This document shows, piece after piece, positions 31,796 to 43,711 of a stretch of DNA of 64,000 bases. Numbering within the stretch: position 1 is the stretch's first letter; every line of letters starts with the position of its first letter. Where the stretch lies: assembly GCA_036874045.1 (NCBI GenBank), contig CM072347.1, positions 4,466,501-4,530,500 on the forward strand, given 5' to 3'. Made by a program: the position numbers and the translations under genes. This DNA is from Cymodocea nodosa (Eukaryota > Streptophyta > Magnoliopsida > Alismatales > Cymodoceaceae). The notes beneath the pieces were generated by a model. That model did no database searches. It worked only from the letters and a program-made list of their open reading frames with translations, and was not told where the DNA came from.

Positions 31796-34700
31796 GACTG
31801 CATGGACAAGGAAGCTCAAATGTCCAAGTGGATTATTGACAGTGGATGCTCAAAGCATATGACAGGTAAGAAAAGATTTCTAGAATCTGTTAAATCAATA
31901 AATTCAGGATTTGTTAAGTTTGGTAATAATGAAAAATGTAGAATTATTGCTATAGGAAATGTTGCATCTAAAAATGGAAAAATAGAGAATGTCTTACATG
32001 TAAATGGTTTAAAATAGAATCTACTAAGTGTAGGTCAATTATGTGACAAAGGTTACAATATATTCTTTACTGCATAAAACTGTTTTATATTACAACATGA
32101 TACACATGAAATCAAATTTACTGGATATAGAAACAATTCAATTTATGCTTTGAAATTTCCATTTGATAATATATCTAGTGATGCATGTTTAGTTGCTTCT
32201 AATGAAGATGAATGGTTATGGCATAAAAGATTAAATCATGTGAACATGAGACTCCTAAGAAAATTGACCAAACATGATCTTATTAGAGGTGTGCCTAAAC
32301 TCAAATTCAAGAGAGATAAATTATGTAGTGATTGTGCAATTGGAAAACAAAAGAAATCAGTACACAAGAGTATTGAAGACATTGCCACAAGTCAGCCTTT
32401 AGATCTACTGCATATGGACCTGTTTGGTCCTACACAGACAGCCAGTTTAGGAGGAAGAAAATATACCTTAGTGGTAGTTGATGATTATACAAGATTCACT
32501 TGGGTTATTTTCTTAACACACAAGAATGAAGCCTGCTATGAATTCAAACATCTCTGTGTTAGAATTCAAAATGAAAAAGAATCGACTGTGAAGAAGATCA
32601 GAAGTGATCATGGAGGTGAATTTGAAAATTCTGAATTTGAAGAATTATGCAATTCCTTTGGCATACTACATGAATTTTCATGTCTTAGAACTCCTGCACA
32701 GAATGGAGTTGTAGAAAGGAAAAATAGATCAGTACAAGAAATGGCAAGGACAATTCTTAATGCATCTGATCTACTAATGTCTTTATGGGCTGAAGTTGTA
32801 AATACTGCATGTTACTCCATAAACAGAACTCATCTTAGGCCTATCCTGCATAAGACACCCTTTGAATTATGGTATGGTAAAACACCAAATGTTGGATACT
32901 TCAAAGTCTTTGGAACAAGATGTTTTGTGCTTAATACTAGGGATCAAAAGGACAAATTTGATGCAAAGTCTGATCCTGCTCTACTTGTTGGATACTCTTT
33001 GAGAAGCAAGACTTACAGGGTCTATTTTGAACATGAAAGAAGAGTAGAATAGTCAATGAATGTATCCTTTGATGAAGACATAGTAGGAAAATTGAAGAAG
33101 CTAAAAATAGACAATGAAAGTGAAAGTGAATCAATAAATCAGAAAATTCCTCAGAAAAAGGATAGTTCAACATTGCCTGCACTTACTGTGACAGAAAAAG
33201 CATGGAAGACAAAGTCTGGACATCCCATTGGACAAATTATTAGGAATATAAATCAAGGTGTTCAAACAAGAAGCAAAATTCAAAATATTTGTAATTATTG
33301 TGCTTTTGTGTCTGAACTTGAACCTTCAATAATTGAAAAAGCCTGCAATGATGAATACTGGATTATGGCCATGCAAGAGGAACTAAATCAGTTCAAGAAA
33401 AATGAAGTTTGGAATTTAATTGAAAGACCCATCGAAAAATCAATTATTGGAACTAGATGGGTGTTTAAGAATAAACTTGATAATAATGGTAGTATTATCA
33501 GAAATAAAGCTAGACTTGTTGCTTAGGGATATAACTAGTAGGAAGGAATCGATTATGAAGAAACTTTTGCACCTATTGCAAGACTTGAAGCAATTAGAAT
33601 GTTGCTTGCCTTTGCAAGCAGTATGAAAATCAAGCTTTATCAAATGAATGTTAAAAGTGCCTTTCTTAATGGCATTCTGCAAGAAGAAGTATATGTAGAG
33701 TAGCCACTAAGTTTTGAAGATGAAGAAAGACCAAACCATGTATAAAAACTGAATAAAGCTCTCTATGGTTTGAAGCAAGCACCACATGCATGGTATGATA
33801 AACTGAAGAGTTTCCTTCTTGAGAATCAGTTTAACATAGGAACTGCAGACAACATTTTATTTATCAAATCAGAAAGTTCTCATATGTTGATTATTCAGAT
33901 CTACATGGATGATATCATTTTTGGTGTTATACATGAGAAACTATGTCATGATTTTCAAATCTTAATGAAGAATGAATTTGAGATGAGTCTTATGGGAGAA
34001 TTAAAATTCTTTCTAGGATTACAAATTCATCAACTTCAGTATGGCATCTTCCTAAATCATGAAAAATTTTGCAAAGAGATTCTCTTGAAATTTGGTATGA
34101 ATAAATCCAAAGCAGCAAGTACACCTATGAACTCAAATGAAAAACTTGATAAGGACATCTCTAGCATTTCAGTAAATCAAAAGAAATACAGAGGCATGAT
34201 TAGATCACTTTTGTATCTAACAACTAGTAGACCAAACATAATGTTCAGTGTTTGTGCTTGTGCAAGATATCAAGCCTCTCCAAAAGCATCACATGTAAAA
34301 TAGTTAAACGTATATTTAAATATCTACAAGGTACCAAAGATTTTGGCTTATTTTATCCTTCACAGAATCATTTGATATTAGCAGGATATAGTGATGCAGA
34401 TTATGCAAGATGCAAATCAGATCGAAAAAGCACCAGTGGGACATGTCAGTTGTTGGTCACTCACTTGTTTCTTAGTTCAGCAGGAAACAAAACTCTATAG
34501 CTCTATCCACTACTGAAGCTGAATACATGGCAGTAGGCCTATGTTGTGCACAGATTTTATAGATGCAACAAACCTTGGCAAATTATAAGCTTAAATTTTA
34601 GAATACCATTATTTACTGTGACAGTAGTAGTGCCATCAATCTCTCCAAAAATATAGTTCTACACTCTAGAGCAAAACATATCGAGATTAGGCACCACTTT

Positions 34701-34850
34701 CTAAGAAACCATGTTGGAAAAGGTCATATTTCCTTAGAATATGTCTCTACTAAAGAACAACTTGCAGATATTTTCACCAAACCACTATCTGAATCGGCAT
34801 TTAATCATATTAGACGAAATTTAGGGATTTGCTCTTTATATGATTTATAA
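31796..34850 (+). pseudogene. SIRE-C pol
   Basis: Protease 'WIIDSGCSKHMTG' (about 31,832). GAG-pre-integrase 'WLWHKRLNHVNMRLL' to 'CSDCAIGKQKKS' (about 32,215-32,355). Integrase with 'HMDLFGPTQT', 'SDHGGEFENS' and 'VVERKNRSVQ' (D, D, E all present). RT with 'YMDDIIFGV' (33,903) and 'FEMSLMGELKFFLGLQIHQ'. RNase H with 'SDRKSTSGTCQ', 'LSTTEAEYM' and 'SRAKHIEIRHHFLR', ending 34850. One frame holds to about 34,296; two small frameshifts lie at about 34,300 and 34,490. Stops: TAG at 32015, 33050, 33524, 33536, 33539, 33701, 34560, 34599; TAA at 32075 and 33743. Confidence 0.95.
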
Positions 34851-35207
34851 TTTCATATCTCTCTACTCTCTAAGCTTACAACCAGGAGCTTGTTCTACTA
34901 ACATCTCTGTTTTGCAGCAACTTAGCCATTTTCTTGATACCCAGCTATAATTGCTCCACCAAGCTAGTATCTTACTTCTCACTTCTTTTGACAATTGGCA
35001 AAAAAGGGGGAGAAAGACCATATTTTTGGAAGTAAGTTGTAGTAAAGTAGGGAGAGAAACTTAGGAGGAGTAATCTCAGGAAAATAGGGGGAGTTTTTAA
35101 ATTTCATTATTCTATATTCCTTGTGTGCTTTTCTGTATAGATATATAGGGAGAGAAATACATGTAATATATTGTAAGGTTTTTTGCCATTATCAAAAAGG
35201 GGGAGAT
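34851..35207 (+). other. SIRE-C 3' noncoding region with polypurine tracts
   Basis: An internal tract 'aaaaaagggggagaaag' lies near 35,000 and the LTR-adjacent tract AAAAAGGGGGAGAT at 35194-35207. The region contains no ORF. Confidence 0.9.
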
Positions 35208-36529
35208 TGAAAGGACCTCTAGATTTTGAAAATGCAAAAATCAATGTGAGGATTTAAATTGTATTTCTCAGGCTTAACAGTCAACAAGAGAGCAGAATTT
35301 GATATAGACAGTTCAAAGTGTGCTACAAGTGATAAAAAGGATTTTGGAAGGTTACTAGGCTTAACTATTTGAAAGAGAAAATATTTTTGGTGAGTTACCA
35401 AGCCTAAGTATCCGGAAGATAGTTTAAAGTAGCATAAATTCAATCGGAGAGTTTGAAAGATGGCTGTATGGAAAATCAAAGAGTTAGAAAGTTAATTATC
35501 CAAAAAATAAGAAGAATCAGAAAATTACTGTAGCTAACTATCCGAAACTTAAGTCATTGAATTTCCCACGTGTAGAAATCTAGACAGAAGCTTAAAAGAA
35601 GAATTAGAAAGTTATTATAGCTAACTATCTGAAATTTGAAGAGTTTTGGTGAGTTACAGGTGTAACCATCCGAAACTTAAGTTATTCTACATGCACGTGC
35701 AGAAATGAGGAGATAGTTGTCGGAAGCTTAGAAGAAGAAAATCGGAGAGTCACTGTAGCTAACTGTTCGGTAGTTAGGAGAATTTCGATGAGTTAGAATT
35801 GCAAGTATCCAATTGAATGACAGCTCTCATTGTACGATTTGAAATCCTACATGGCAGAAAGACTTAAGTGATCTTTCGGTGAGTTACAAACATCCTTCGA
35901 AGAGTTACACAGCTAACTATCCAAAAGTTTGAGAAAATCGAAAGGATATCTTGAAATATCTCCCTAAACGGTAACTTACTATATTTGGGACTGAAATCTT
36001 ACCAAGTACAGTAGAATACATCCGTTGGAAGAAAAATATGATCGTTACACATGTTTAGTATATATACAAGCCATAGACAACAGAATTAGATAGCTTTTGC
36101 TCATACACATATTTACACCAAGCTCAACAGAAGAAAGCCTTAGAGATCAAATCATCTTCAACATATACAGACTCAATTTTAGAAGCTCATCACGCATTCA
36201 ACTTTGATACTTTCAAGCAAGTGTTTTATTGAAGTACATAGATCAAAAACTTCAGAGAAAGATTGGTTGGAGCTACGACCTGAAAGCTCAATTAGTTTGG
36301 ATGGTTCTTGCTTTAACCTTAAAGCAAGTGATTGTAAGTTTGTGAAAGTTTAGTGAAGTCCAAGTATCCCTTGGGGGTGGACTAGCTGTTAGTGGTGAAC
36401 CACATAAAATTCCTGTGTGTATTCTTTTTATCGTGTGCCTACTAATTGTCTATATCAATCTACCATTAATTAGCTAAGAAACAAATTATTACCATTCACC
36501 CCCTTCTAGTAAGCCATAAGGTCCTAACA
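35208..36529 (+). mobile_element. SIRE-C 3' LTR (LTR-C)
   Basis: 1322 bp with the same termini as the 5' LTR. It carries CACGTGTAG (about 35,567) and GCACGTGCAG (about 35,692), against CACATGTAG in the 5' copy at the second site, so the two LTRs differ in their G-box count. Confidence 0.95.
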
Positions 36530-37191
36530 AGTTTTTATTGTTGATAGAGATTTTTACATTTCACCTTTCGCTCATCTTCAAGAACATATCAAAACAAAAA
36601 TACCAAAAGCAACTAATTATCTGTGTTTACATTTAGAATTAAAGTGTTGTATTGTATTGTGATTAATGTTATCATTGTTAGTATTGTGAATGTTTTATGT
36701 TTGTTTGATTTAGAAAATAGAAAATAGTTTATTGTTTACTAAAATTAATTCATCTCAGATACTTAAAGATTTTAATGGTTACTGTTTGAAATATCTGAAT
36801 GTTAGTATTGCTTAATGACAAATGTAATATTAACTAACTTTAAAGAGCTTAATTGATGTTATTTACATTCTATGGAACCGCCCAATGGTTGGCCGAATTC
36901 CTTTGTAAATAGTAGTATTTAACAAGAAAAGTAGGCTCATGGAGTTAACCTAAGTCCACGAGGTTAGTCCATTGAGTTAACTATAACTCCACGAACTAAG
37001 TCTGTTAAGTTAACCATAACTTAACAAAGTGCTTAACTGAACACATATATACTCCAATATAAAAATAAAAATAGTACACAATTCCTACTCAATCTTTATG
37101 AGATTGATCTATACTTGCACACAAATACAATATACATTGTGCACTTGCAGTTAAAATACAAATTGGACTTAATATCTAATTTGTGTGAAAG
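36530..37191 (+). mobile_element. LTR-X copy 2, second part
   Basis: The first five bases are the right AGTTT duplicate of SIRE-C. It follows 3835-4475 of LTR-X copy 1 and is cut about 85 bp before the LTR end by the exact terminus of an LTR-A fragment. Confidence 0.85.
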
Positions 37192-37534
37192 TGTTGAGTA
37201 TTTTGTTTTGATGATGTGTGCTAAATGAAAATAATCATATTTGCTCAATTACTATTGCTTGTGAAAGAAAATTAAGTACATCAATTAATACAGAAAAAGT
37301 TTATTGATATAAATACTTGTCTGTATTGGATCTGAAATTATACTAAGTTAATAACTAATCGTTTCATTGCATTAATTTCTCATTTAACTAAACGTTAAGT
37401 TAATGAGTGTTTTTATTGGAAAGCATGATATATTTTAAAGTTATATCTTCTGTATCATGAACAGTGCACGTTTAGACAACTCGTTAAGTTAGAGTGTTAT
37501 TTGTATAGAGATCACGTGAGAACTCATTAAGTTA
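37192..37534 (+). mobile_element. 5'-terminal fragment of LTR-A, plus strand
   Basis: It begins with the exact LTR-A terminus TGTTGAGTATTTTG and follows LTR-A for 343 bp, ending in an AACTCATTAAGTTA motif. After it comes Athila pol. It mirrors 4627-4975, with the two breakpoints within about 7 bp of each other on the LTR. Confidence 0.85.
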
Positions 37535-37558
37535 TTCAATTAGGGGAGATCACGTGTT

Positions 37559-39168
37559 ATGTAAGCAAAAATTTAAATGATGCTCAAGTTAACTATACAA
37601 CTACTGAAAAAGAATTATTAGTTGTTGTGCTTACCTTAGAAAAGTTTAGATCATATCTAATTGGAGTTAAAGTGATAGTATACATAGATTATTCAGCTTC
37701 AAAACACCTAATAGCAAAGAAAGAGACTAAACCTAGATTGATCCGATGGATATTATTATTACAAGAATTTGATTTAGAAATTAAAGATAAAAAAGATTGT
37801 GAGAATGTAGTAGCAGATCATTTATCAAGATTACAAATAGAAAAATCAAACATTGAAATTAAGGATAATTTTCCTGATGAATAATTAATGACCATAAATA
37901 TAATGCCTTGGTATGTAGACAGTTAATTACTTAGTTACTAGTTTAACACTTAAAGATTGGAATAGATAGGATAAGAAATTGTTCTTTTCAAGAGTAAAAT
38001 ATTACTAATGGGAAGACCCATATTTATTTAAGAAATTTCCTAATCTAGTTTTAAGGAGGTGTGCTCCAGAAACTGAATATCAAAGCATATTGTTTTTCTG
38101 CCATGACCAAGCATGTGAAGGACATTTTGATTCAGGGAAAACTGCTACCAAAATTTTGCAATGTGGATTTTATTGGCCAACACCATTCAAAGATGCTCAT
38201 AAATACTACTTAAGTTGTTTAAGATGTCAACAAATAGGAAGAATATCAAAGAGGAATATGATGCCTTTGAATCCTATTGTTGAAGTTGAAATCTTTGATG
38301 TGTGGGGAATAGATTTTATGGGTCCATTCCCTATGTCTAATCAATTTAATTATATATTGTTGGAGGTGGATTATGTATCTAAATGGATAAAAGCTATTCC
38401 TACAAAAACTAATGATAACAAAGTGGTAATACATTTTATAAGAACTAATATAATTGCTAGATTTGGAATACCTAAAGCTATTATTAGTGATAGAGGAATT
38501 CATTTCTATAATAGAAGTTTTGAAGCCTTAATGAAGAAATATGGAGTAAATCACAAAATTGCAACATCATATCATCTGCAAACAAGTGGACAAGTAGAAA
38601 GTGCAAACAAACAAATTAAGTTAATCTTAGAAAAAGTAGTAAATCCTACTAGAAAAGATTGGACTAATAGATTAATAGATGCACTTAATCTTATAGAACT
38701 GCTTATAAGACAAGCTTAGGTATATCACCTTTTAGACTAGTGTATGGAAAAAGTTGCCATTTACTAGCTGAAATTGAACATAAAGTTTATTGGGCATTAA
38801 AAACTCTGAATACTAATTTAAATCAAGGTGCTGAAAATAGAAAAATGCAATTGATTGAATTAGAAGAATTTAGGAATGAAGCTTATTCAAAAATTGTAAA
38901 AGAAAAAGAGAAAATGAAGTTCTGGCATGACAAGAAAATTATTCTAGAAACTTTTGAAATAGGACAAGAAGTATATCTTTACATGACCAGACTTCATAAC
39001 CATCTAGGAAAATTGAGCTCTAGATGGGCAGAACCTTACATAATTCGAAATATTTATTCCTATGGAGTTATTGAAATTGAAAATCCTAAAAATCAGAATA
39101 TATTTAAAGTAAATGGACAAAGACTTAGACCTATTCTGAAAATTCCAAAAGTTCCTTTAGAATTATAG
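37559..39168 (+). pseudogene. Athila-like gypsy pol: RNase H and integrase
   Basis: RNase H end: '[12 protein letters not shown]', '[10 protein letters not shown]', '[14 protein letters not shown]' and '[11 protein letters not shown]' (37,590-37,840). The integrase H2C2 finger ('GHFDSGK...AHKYYLSCLRC', about 38,115-38,230) and catalytic core 'GIDFMGPF', 'ISDRGIHF' and 'SGQVESANKQ' follow, with D, D and E all present. The Athila-type tail is 'FRLVYGKSCHLLAEIEHK', 'MKFWHDKKI', 'LSSRWAEPYII', ending 39168. The RT domain and everything upstream are missing. Stops lie between 37,885 and 38,089 and at 38,717; there is a frameshift near 38,715. No chromodomain is visible, as expected for this clade. 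Confidence 0.95.
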
Positions 39169-39635
39169 AAGAAGTAAGAGTAGAGGACTACTTGAGCTTT
39201 ACTAAGTAAGAAATAGATCGTGAGTAAAAAAAAAAAATTATTTTCAATATAATCATGGTTCAACTGAAAGAAATTATCAATTTTACCAAACCATATAGTA
39301 AAAAAAAAAAAGATTGTTATGGTCACATCGAAAGGATCCATTGGTTTGACTGAAACACAAAAAAATATAAATATATTTATATATATATTATATTAAGTAA
39401 AAATGTTAGTTTTACCAAAGCATGGTATCAGTTCAATTAGTAGAAAAAAGAAAAAAGTATTTAATTTCAGTTCAATCGAGGAAATATAACGATTTGACCA
39501 AAATTCTAAAATGTTGAAAAATTAAGAGTCAGTCAGACCAGAAATTCTTTGGTATTGACCGAATTAAAAATTATTATTTTAAGTATTTTTATTAGTTATA
39601 ATTTTACGGTTGGTTCCTTGAGTTAAGCTTAACTC

Positions 39636-39734
39636 AACGAACTTACTACGTTGAGTCTAGGATAAGTTAACGAACTTACTCTGTTGAGTCTAGGATAAGT
39701 TAACAAACTTACTCCGTTGAGTTAACTATAACTT
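39636..39734 (+). repeat. 33-bp tandem repeat, three copies
   Basis: Copies at 39636-39668, 39669-39701 and 39702-39734, each starting 'aac(g/a)aacttact' and containing '(c/t)gttgagt'. The first two differ at two bases; the third is more diverged. Confidence 0.9.
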
Positions 39735-39817
39735 AACAAAATACTGTAGTTAAGTTCACAGACTTAGTCTGTGGAGTTAATCGTAACTCCATGGAGAAGT
39801 GAGTGAGAGTGTGAAAA

Positions 39818-39830
39818 TTTGCGCGGGAAA
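39818..39830. promoter_or_regulatory. E2F-like site
   Basis: TTTGCGCGGGAAA contains overlapping matches on both strands to the TTTSSCGC-type E2F consensus. It is the only GC-rich patch in the area and lies between the motif array and the decayed ORF. Function is inferred only. Confidence 0.35.
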
Positions 39831-39976
39831 ATGACCCAATTACTCGCCAAAAACTTAGGATTTATTTATACTAAAAATTAGGATTTGGGGGCATTATCCA
39901 CAATAATCATTTAGAACTTAGAACAGTAAAAGGTAGAGCGATTTTGTTCTGTTTCGTCACACCACGAAGATACAAT

Positions 39977-41077
39977 ATGACGTTAGAATTCTGGGAAGCA
40001 GTTGACACTACAAGATTTCTCAAGGAGTCATAGGAATGACATACACGGCAAAAGATTAGAAACACGACATAGGAGAAAGAATTAGAAAAGGTAGAATCTG
40101 ATATTTTCTACTAGAGAAAAGTTTTGGTTGATTTAGATATTAGAATACCTCAAATAGTAGAAATGAGAATCAAAGTAGCAATAGAAGTGGTTGTAAATAG
40201 AGAAAGGAGAATTAGACCAAACAATGAGGTTTCCCTAGAGTTGATCCGGTGCAAGTCACGATTGTGGTTTGTAAGACATATTGCTGGACATGCCTAGTGA
40301 AAAATCAAGGAGCAACAAAGGAAAGCAGCTAAAGAACCTACAATAGAAATGCTAGCTCTAGTAGTAGAACAAGCAGAACCTTCAGTTCCACCAACAGAAC
40401 CATTACCATGAGTAACATTTGCTTAGCTGAGAACTGAAGAAGAAGACAAGGAGTTTGCTAACTTGGTCAAAGCAGCAAAAGACTAAGGAGATAATGAAGA
40501 AATGGCTATGGCCAAGACACATATTCTGTATGATGCTATAAAGAAGAAGTAGGCTGAAGAAAAGTTGAGGGCCCAATATAAAATTAAAGTGGAACAACAT
40601 TCTAAAGCAACTAGATCAGTAGCTGCAAAAGAAACTGAAGCTAGTCCTTCTAGACCAATAACTATCAAGTAGGAAGAGCCAGTACTTGTGACTTGAGGGT
40701 TTACAGAGCCCATTTTTGTTGACTTAGAGTCAGTAAAAGAAGAAGAGGAAGATTAGACAGTTATTTAGAAGAAGGAAAGGAAAAGAAAAAGTGTTTGAGA
40801 CTATAGAAGCATAAATTAAATTTGGACCTATATTGTCAACAGTAAGGCATAAAGAGCCCATTTTTGTAGATTTATTATTCGAGTCTAAGGAGGAGCAGGA
40901 GTAGGAGCAGCAAGAGCAAAGAAAAGAAGAAAAATAGGTTGAAATTAGCCTGTAGCCTGTACAAGTAGTGCAGAAACTGATTTACCCATGACTCCATCCT
41001 AATCTACCATAGAATCAGAAAGAATAGTGACAATGTAGATTGGTAGTTAGGAGGAAGACAAAATAGAAGAAGCTAAA
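39977..41077 (+). pseudogene. Decayed ORF downstream of Athila pol, function unknown
   Basis: From ATG 39977 ('MTLEFWEAVDTTRFLKES') one frame can be followed with many stops through basic helical text ('KEQQRKAAKEPTIEML', about 40,310). Further on is Glu/Lys-rich text ('EEEDKEFANLVKAAKD', about 40,439) to about 41,070. Its position matches the 3' extra ORF of Athila elements, but I recognise no env feature, signal peptide or membrane segment. It is broken at 41078 by an inverted LTR-X. Confidence 0.4.
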
Positions 41078-42009
41078 TGTTTAGGTTGTTAAGTTAATTC
41101 TTAAACTTGTTTAATTTATTTTTATGCTTATATCAATAATTACTTTTAGAAGTAAACAAACAACCTTTCACACAAATTAGATATTAATTCCAATTTGTAT
41201 TTTAACTACAAGTGCATTGTGAATATTGTATTTGTGCGCAAGTACAGGTCGATCCCACAGAGATTGAGTAAGAATTGTGTACTGTTTCGATTTTTATATT
41301 GGAGTTTATTTATGTTCAGTTAAGCACTCCGTTGAGTTACAGTTAACACAACAGACCTAGTTCGTGGAGTTATAGTTAACTCAACGGACTAACCTCGTAG
41401 ACTTAAGTTAACTTCACGAGTCTATTTTTCCAATTAAATACTATTATTTACAAAGGAATTCAGCCAACCATTGGGCAGTTCCACATATTGTAAATAACAT
41501 CAATTAAGCTTTTTAATGTTAGTTAATATTAGATTTATCATTAAGCAACACTAACATTCAGATATTTCAAATAGTAACCAATAAAATCTTTTAAGTATCT
41601 GGAATGAATCAATTTCAGTAAATAATAAAACTATTTTCTATTTTTTGAATCAAACAAACATAAAACATTCACAATATTGACAATGATAACATTAATCACG
41701 ATATAAAGCAAACAATACAACACATTAATACTAAATGTAAACATAGATAATTTGTTGTTTTTGGTATTTTTGTTTTGATATGTTCCTGAAGATGAACGAA
41801 AGGTGAAATGTAAAAATCTCTATCAACAATAAAAACTTCCATCACTACATGCGACGTGATTATACCATTGAAAACTTAATCACTTACAATCTTGCCTCCT
41901 CTCCCTATAGAATCGCGAATCAAGAATTGTAAGATGATCTCCTCTTCAACATATTGGCATCAACCCGAAACCAAGGCTAGAAGCTTTACGATCTCTTGAG
42001 ATATGAGTC
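41078..42009 (-). mobile_element. LTR-X copy 3, inverted and truncated
   Basis: On the minus strand it matches the 3' half of LTR-X (from the GACTCATAT region) and ends at the canonical TAAACA terminus at 41078. The rest was separated by insertion of element D at 42010. No primer site follows its 3' terminus, so it is a 3' or solo LTR. Confidence 0.85.
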
Positions 42010-43711
42010 TGTACGATCGTATGGCTACACAAGAGGGGGGTGAATTGTGTTTTTCAACATATTCGATTATAATTGAAACTTTAAAACTCAAAAACAAGTC
42101 GAGACACTATTTTTATAAAATCATTTTTATTCAAGGTTTCAATTACAATATACAATTCAATTCTCCATAGAAATTGTAGATGCAATTATATATCGATACC
42201 ATGTTTCATCTATACAATTTCATAACTACAAATAGAGAAAACTAATTTGTAGAATTTAAAACATTTCTCCCTGTTTGATATCTTTCTTCTTCTTCTTCTC
42301 TTTCTTCCTCAGCAATTCTTCAATGACAAATATCTAGTCTTTCTTTGCTTCACCGAATTTACTTTCTTCTAATACTTTAAATCTTCAATGACATAAATCT
42401 AACCTTTTCTGCTTCATTGAATTTTCTTCCACCTGAGAGCTTTTCCCCGAAGAGGTGTTTTTGATCCCTATAAAGATTTTTCGTTTGGTGTGTAGGGATA
42501 ACTGATCAACGAGAATTCTATGCCTTTTATACTATATCTTCATTTCATGCATATCCTCCACGTTTAATCACTATCAGTCTTCCACTTCTTCACATCTTTT
42601 CTTTTTCCTTCATCGAAATACACACATTTTGACCCACATTTACATTTTGAATTTTCTTTAATCATCAATCCTAGATCTCTGAAAAATTTGTTGCAAAATA
42701 AACTTTCTTGTCCAAAATCTTTTATCAAGTGTAATAAGAAATTGTTACTTTAATATTAACTAAACGAGTAAAACAAGTAGATATATAACTTAACGTTTCT
42801 AACTTAACGAGTTCTTCATGTGCCAACTCACATGACAAGTACTGTAGCTAACTCAACGAACAAAGTCTGTGGTGTTACGCTAACTCAACGAACTATCTCC
42901 GTGGTGTTACAATAACTCAACGAACCATCTCCATTGTGTTACAGATAACTCAACAAACCAGTAATAAACAAATATTTTTATAATAAGAATTTTACCACGT
43001 GCAAAAATAACAACTTAAGTTTTATAACGCTAACCTAACGCGTTGCCTTAATGTTCAATATAGCAACTCAACGCGTTTAGTTATGTTAACTTCATGAGTT
43101 AAACATGTGCACCTCATGTGATACAATATAACATTCGTAACTTTTAATTCACCACGTGTCTGCTAGTCATTTTATAAAACTTGAACAGTTATCTATCCAT
43201 GCATATAAAAACATGAACAGTTATCTATCCATGCGTATAAAAACTCGAACAATTATCTAACTCTTCGATTTTCATTACCGCATGCACATGGAAAACACTA
43301 ACTTGACGAGTTCGTCTATTCTTTTACTTACTAACTTAACGAGTTCTCACGTGACCTATTTTAACCTTTAAGCCTCTAATTTAACGAGTTCTCACGTGAT
43401 CTCTATATAAATAACACTCTAACTTAACGAGTTGTCTAAACGTGCACTGTTCATGATACAGAAGATATAACTTTAAAACATATCATGCTTTTCAATAAAA
43501 ACACATGTTAACTTAACGTTTAGTTAAATGAGAAATATGAAACGACTAGTTATTAACTTAGTATAATTTCAGATCTAATACAGACCAGTATTATATCAGT
43601 AAGCTTTTTCTGTATTAATTGATGTTTTCAATTTCTTTTCACAAGCAATAGTAATTGAGCAAATATGATTACTTTCATTTAGCACACATCATCAAAACAA
43701 AATACTCAATA
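42010..43711 (-). mobile_element. Element D 3' LTR (LTR-A type)
   Basis: 1702 bp. On the minus strand the 5' terminus has mutated from TGTTGAG to TATTGAG; the other end is GATCGTACA. The flanking GAGTC (42005-42009) is the left target duplicate; its partner is not in the window. It has three GTTGAGTTA/GGTGTTA units at about 42,850-42,960 in place of the CCGAAA cassette. It also carries an extra 140-bp segment (43163-43300) from another LTR family. Confidence 0.9.
43163..43300. repeat. Foreign cassette inside LTR-A of element D
   Basis: Matches 238-350 at the left of the window ('ttttataaaactcgaacagttatc', 'atgcacatggaaaac'), with one added tandem copy of a unit of about 35 bp. It is absent from the other LTR-A copies, which go straight from the CACATGTATAACAC area to AACTTAACGAG. 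Confidence 0.8.

Larger units (their letters stand above)
28862..36529 (+). mobile_element. SIRE-C, complete Sirevirus-type copia element without ORF3
   Basis: 7668 bp: 5' LTR 28862-30185, primer site, gag, pol, twin polypurine tracts, 3' LTR 35208-36529, flanked by AGTTT duplicates. The LTRs differ by roughly 7% over the first 300 bp by eye, more than those of SIRE-A1. Only about 360 noncoding bases separate the pol end from the 3' LTR, so there is no third ORF. Confidence 0.95.
39169..39976 (+). other. Athila-side noncoding region with motif array
   Basis: AT-rich, with A-runs at 39,228 and 39,301 and an AT tract near 39,360-39,395. From 39,600 to 39,800 it is packed with TTAACTCAACGAAC and TAACTCCATGGAG motifs like those of the LTRs. 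A TATTTATA-like stretch lies near 39,869. It ends just before an ATG at 39,977 that opens a decayed ORF. Confidence 0.5.

Noticed and set aside
40403..40713. Minus-strand ORFs with hydrophobic stretches, considered as a membrane protein.
   Set aside because: They oppose a Glu/Lys-rich decayed ORF on the plus strand; antisense of such codons gives hydrophobic text automatically.
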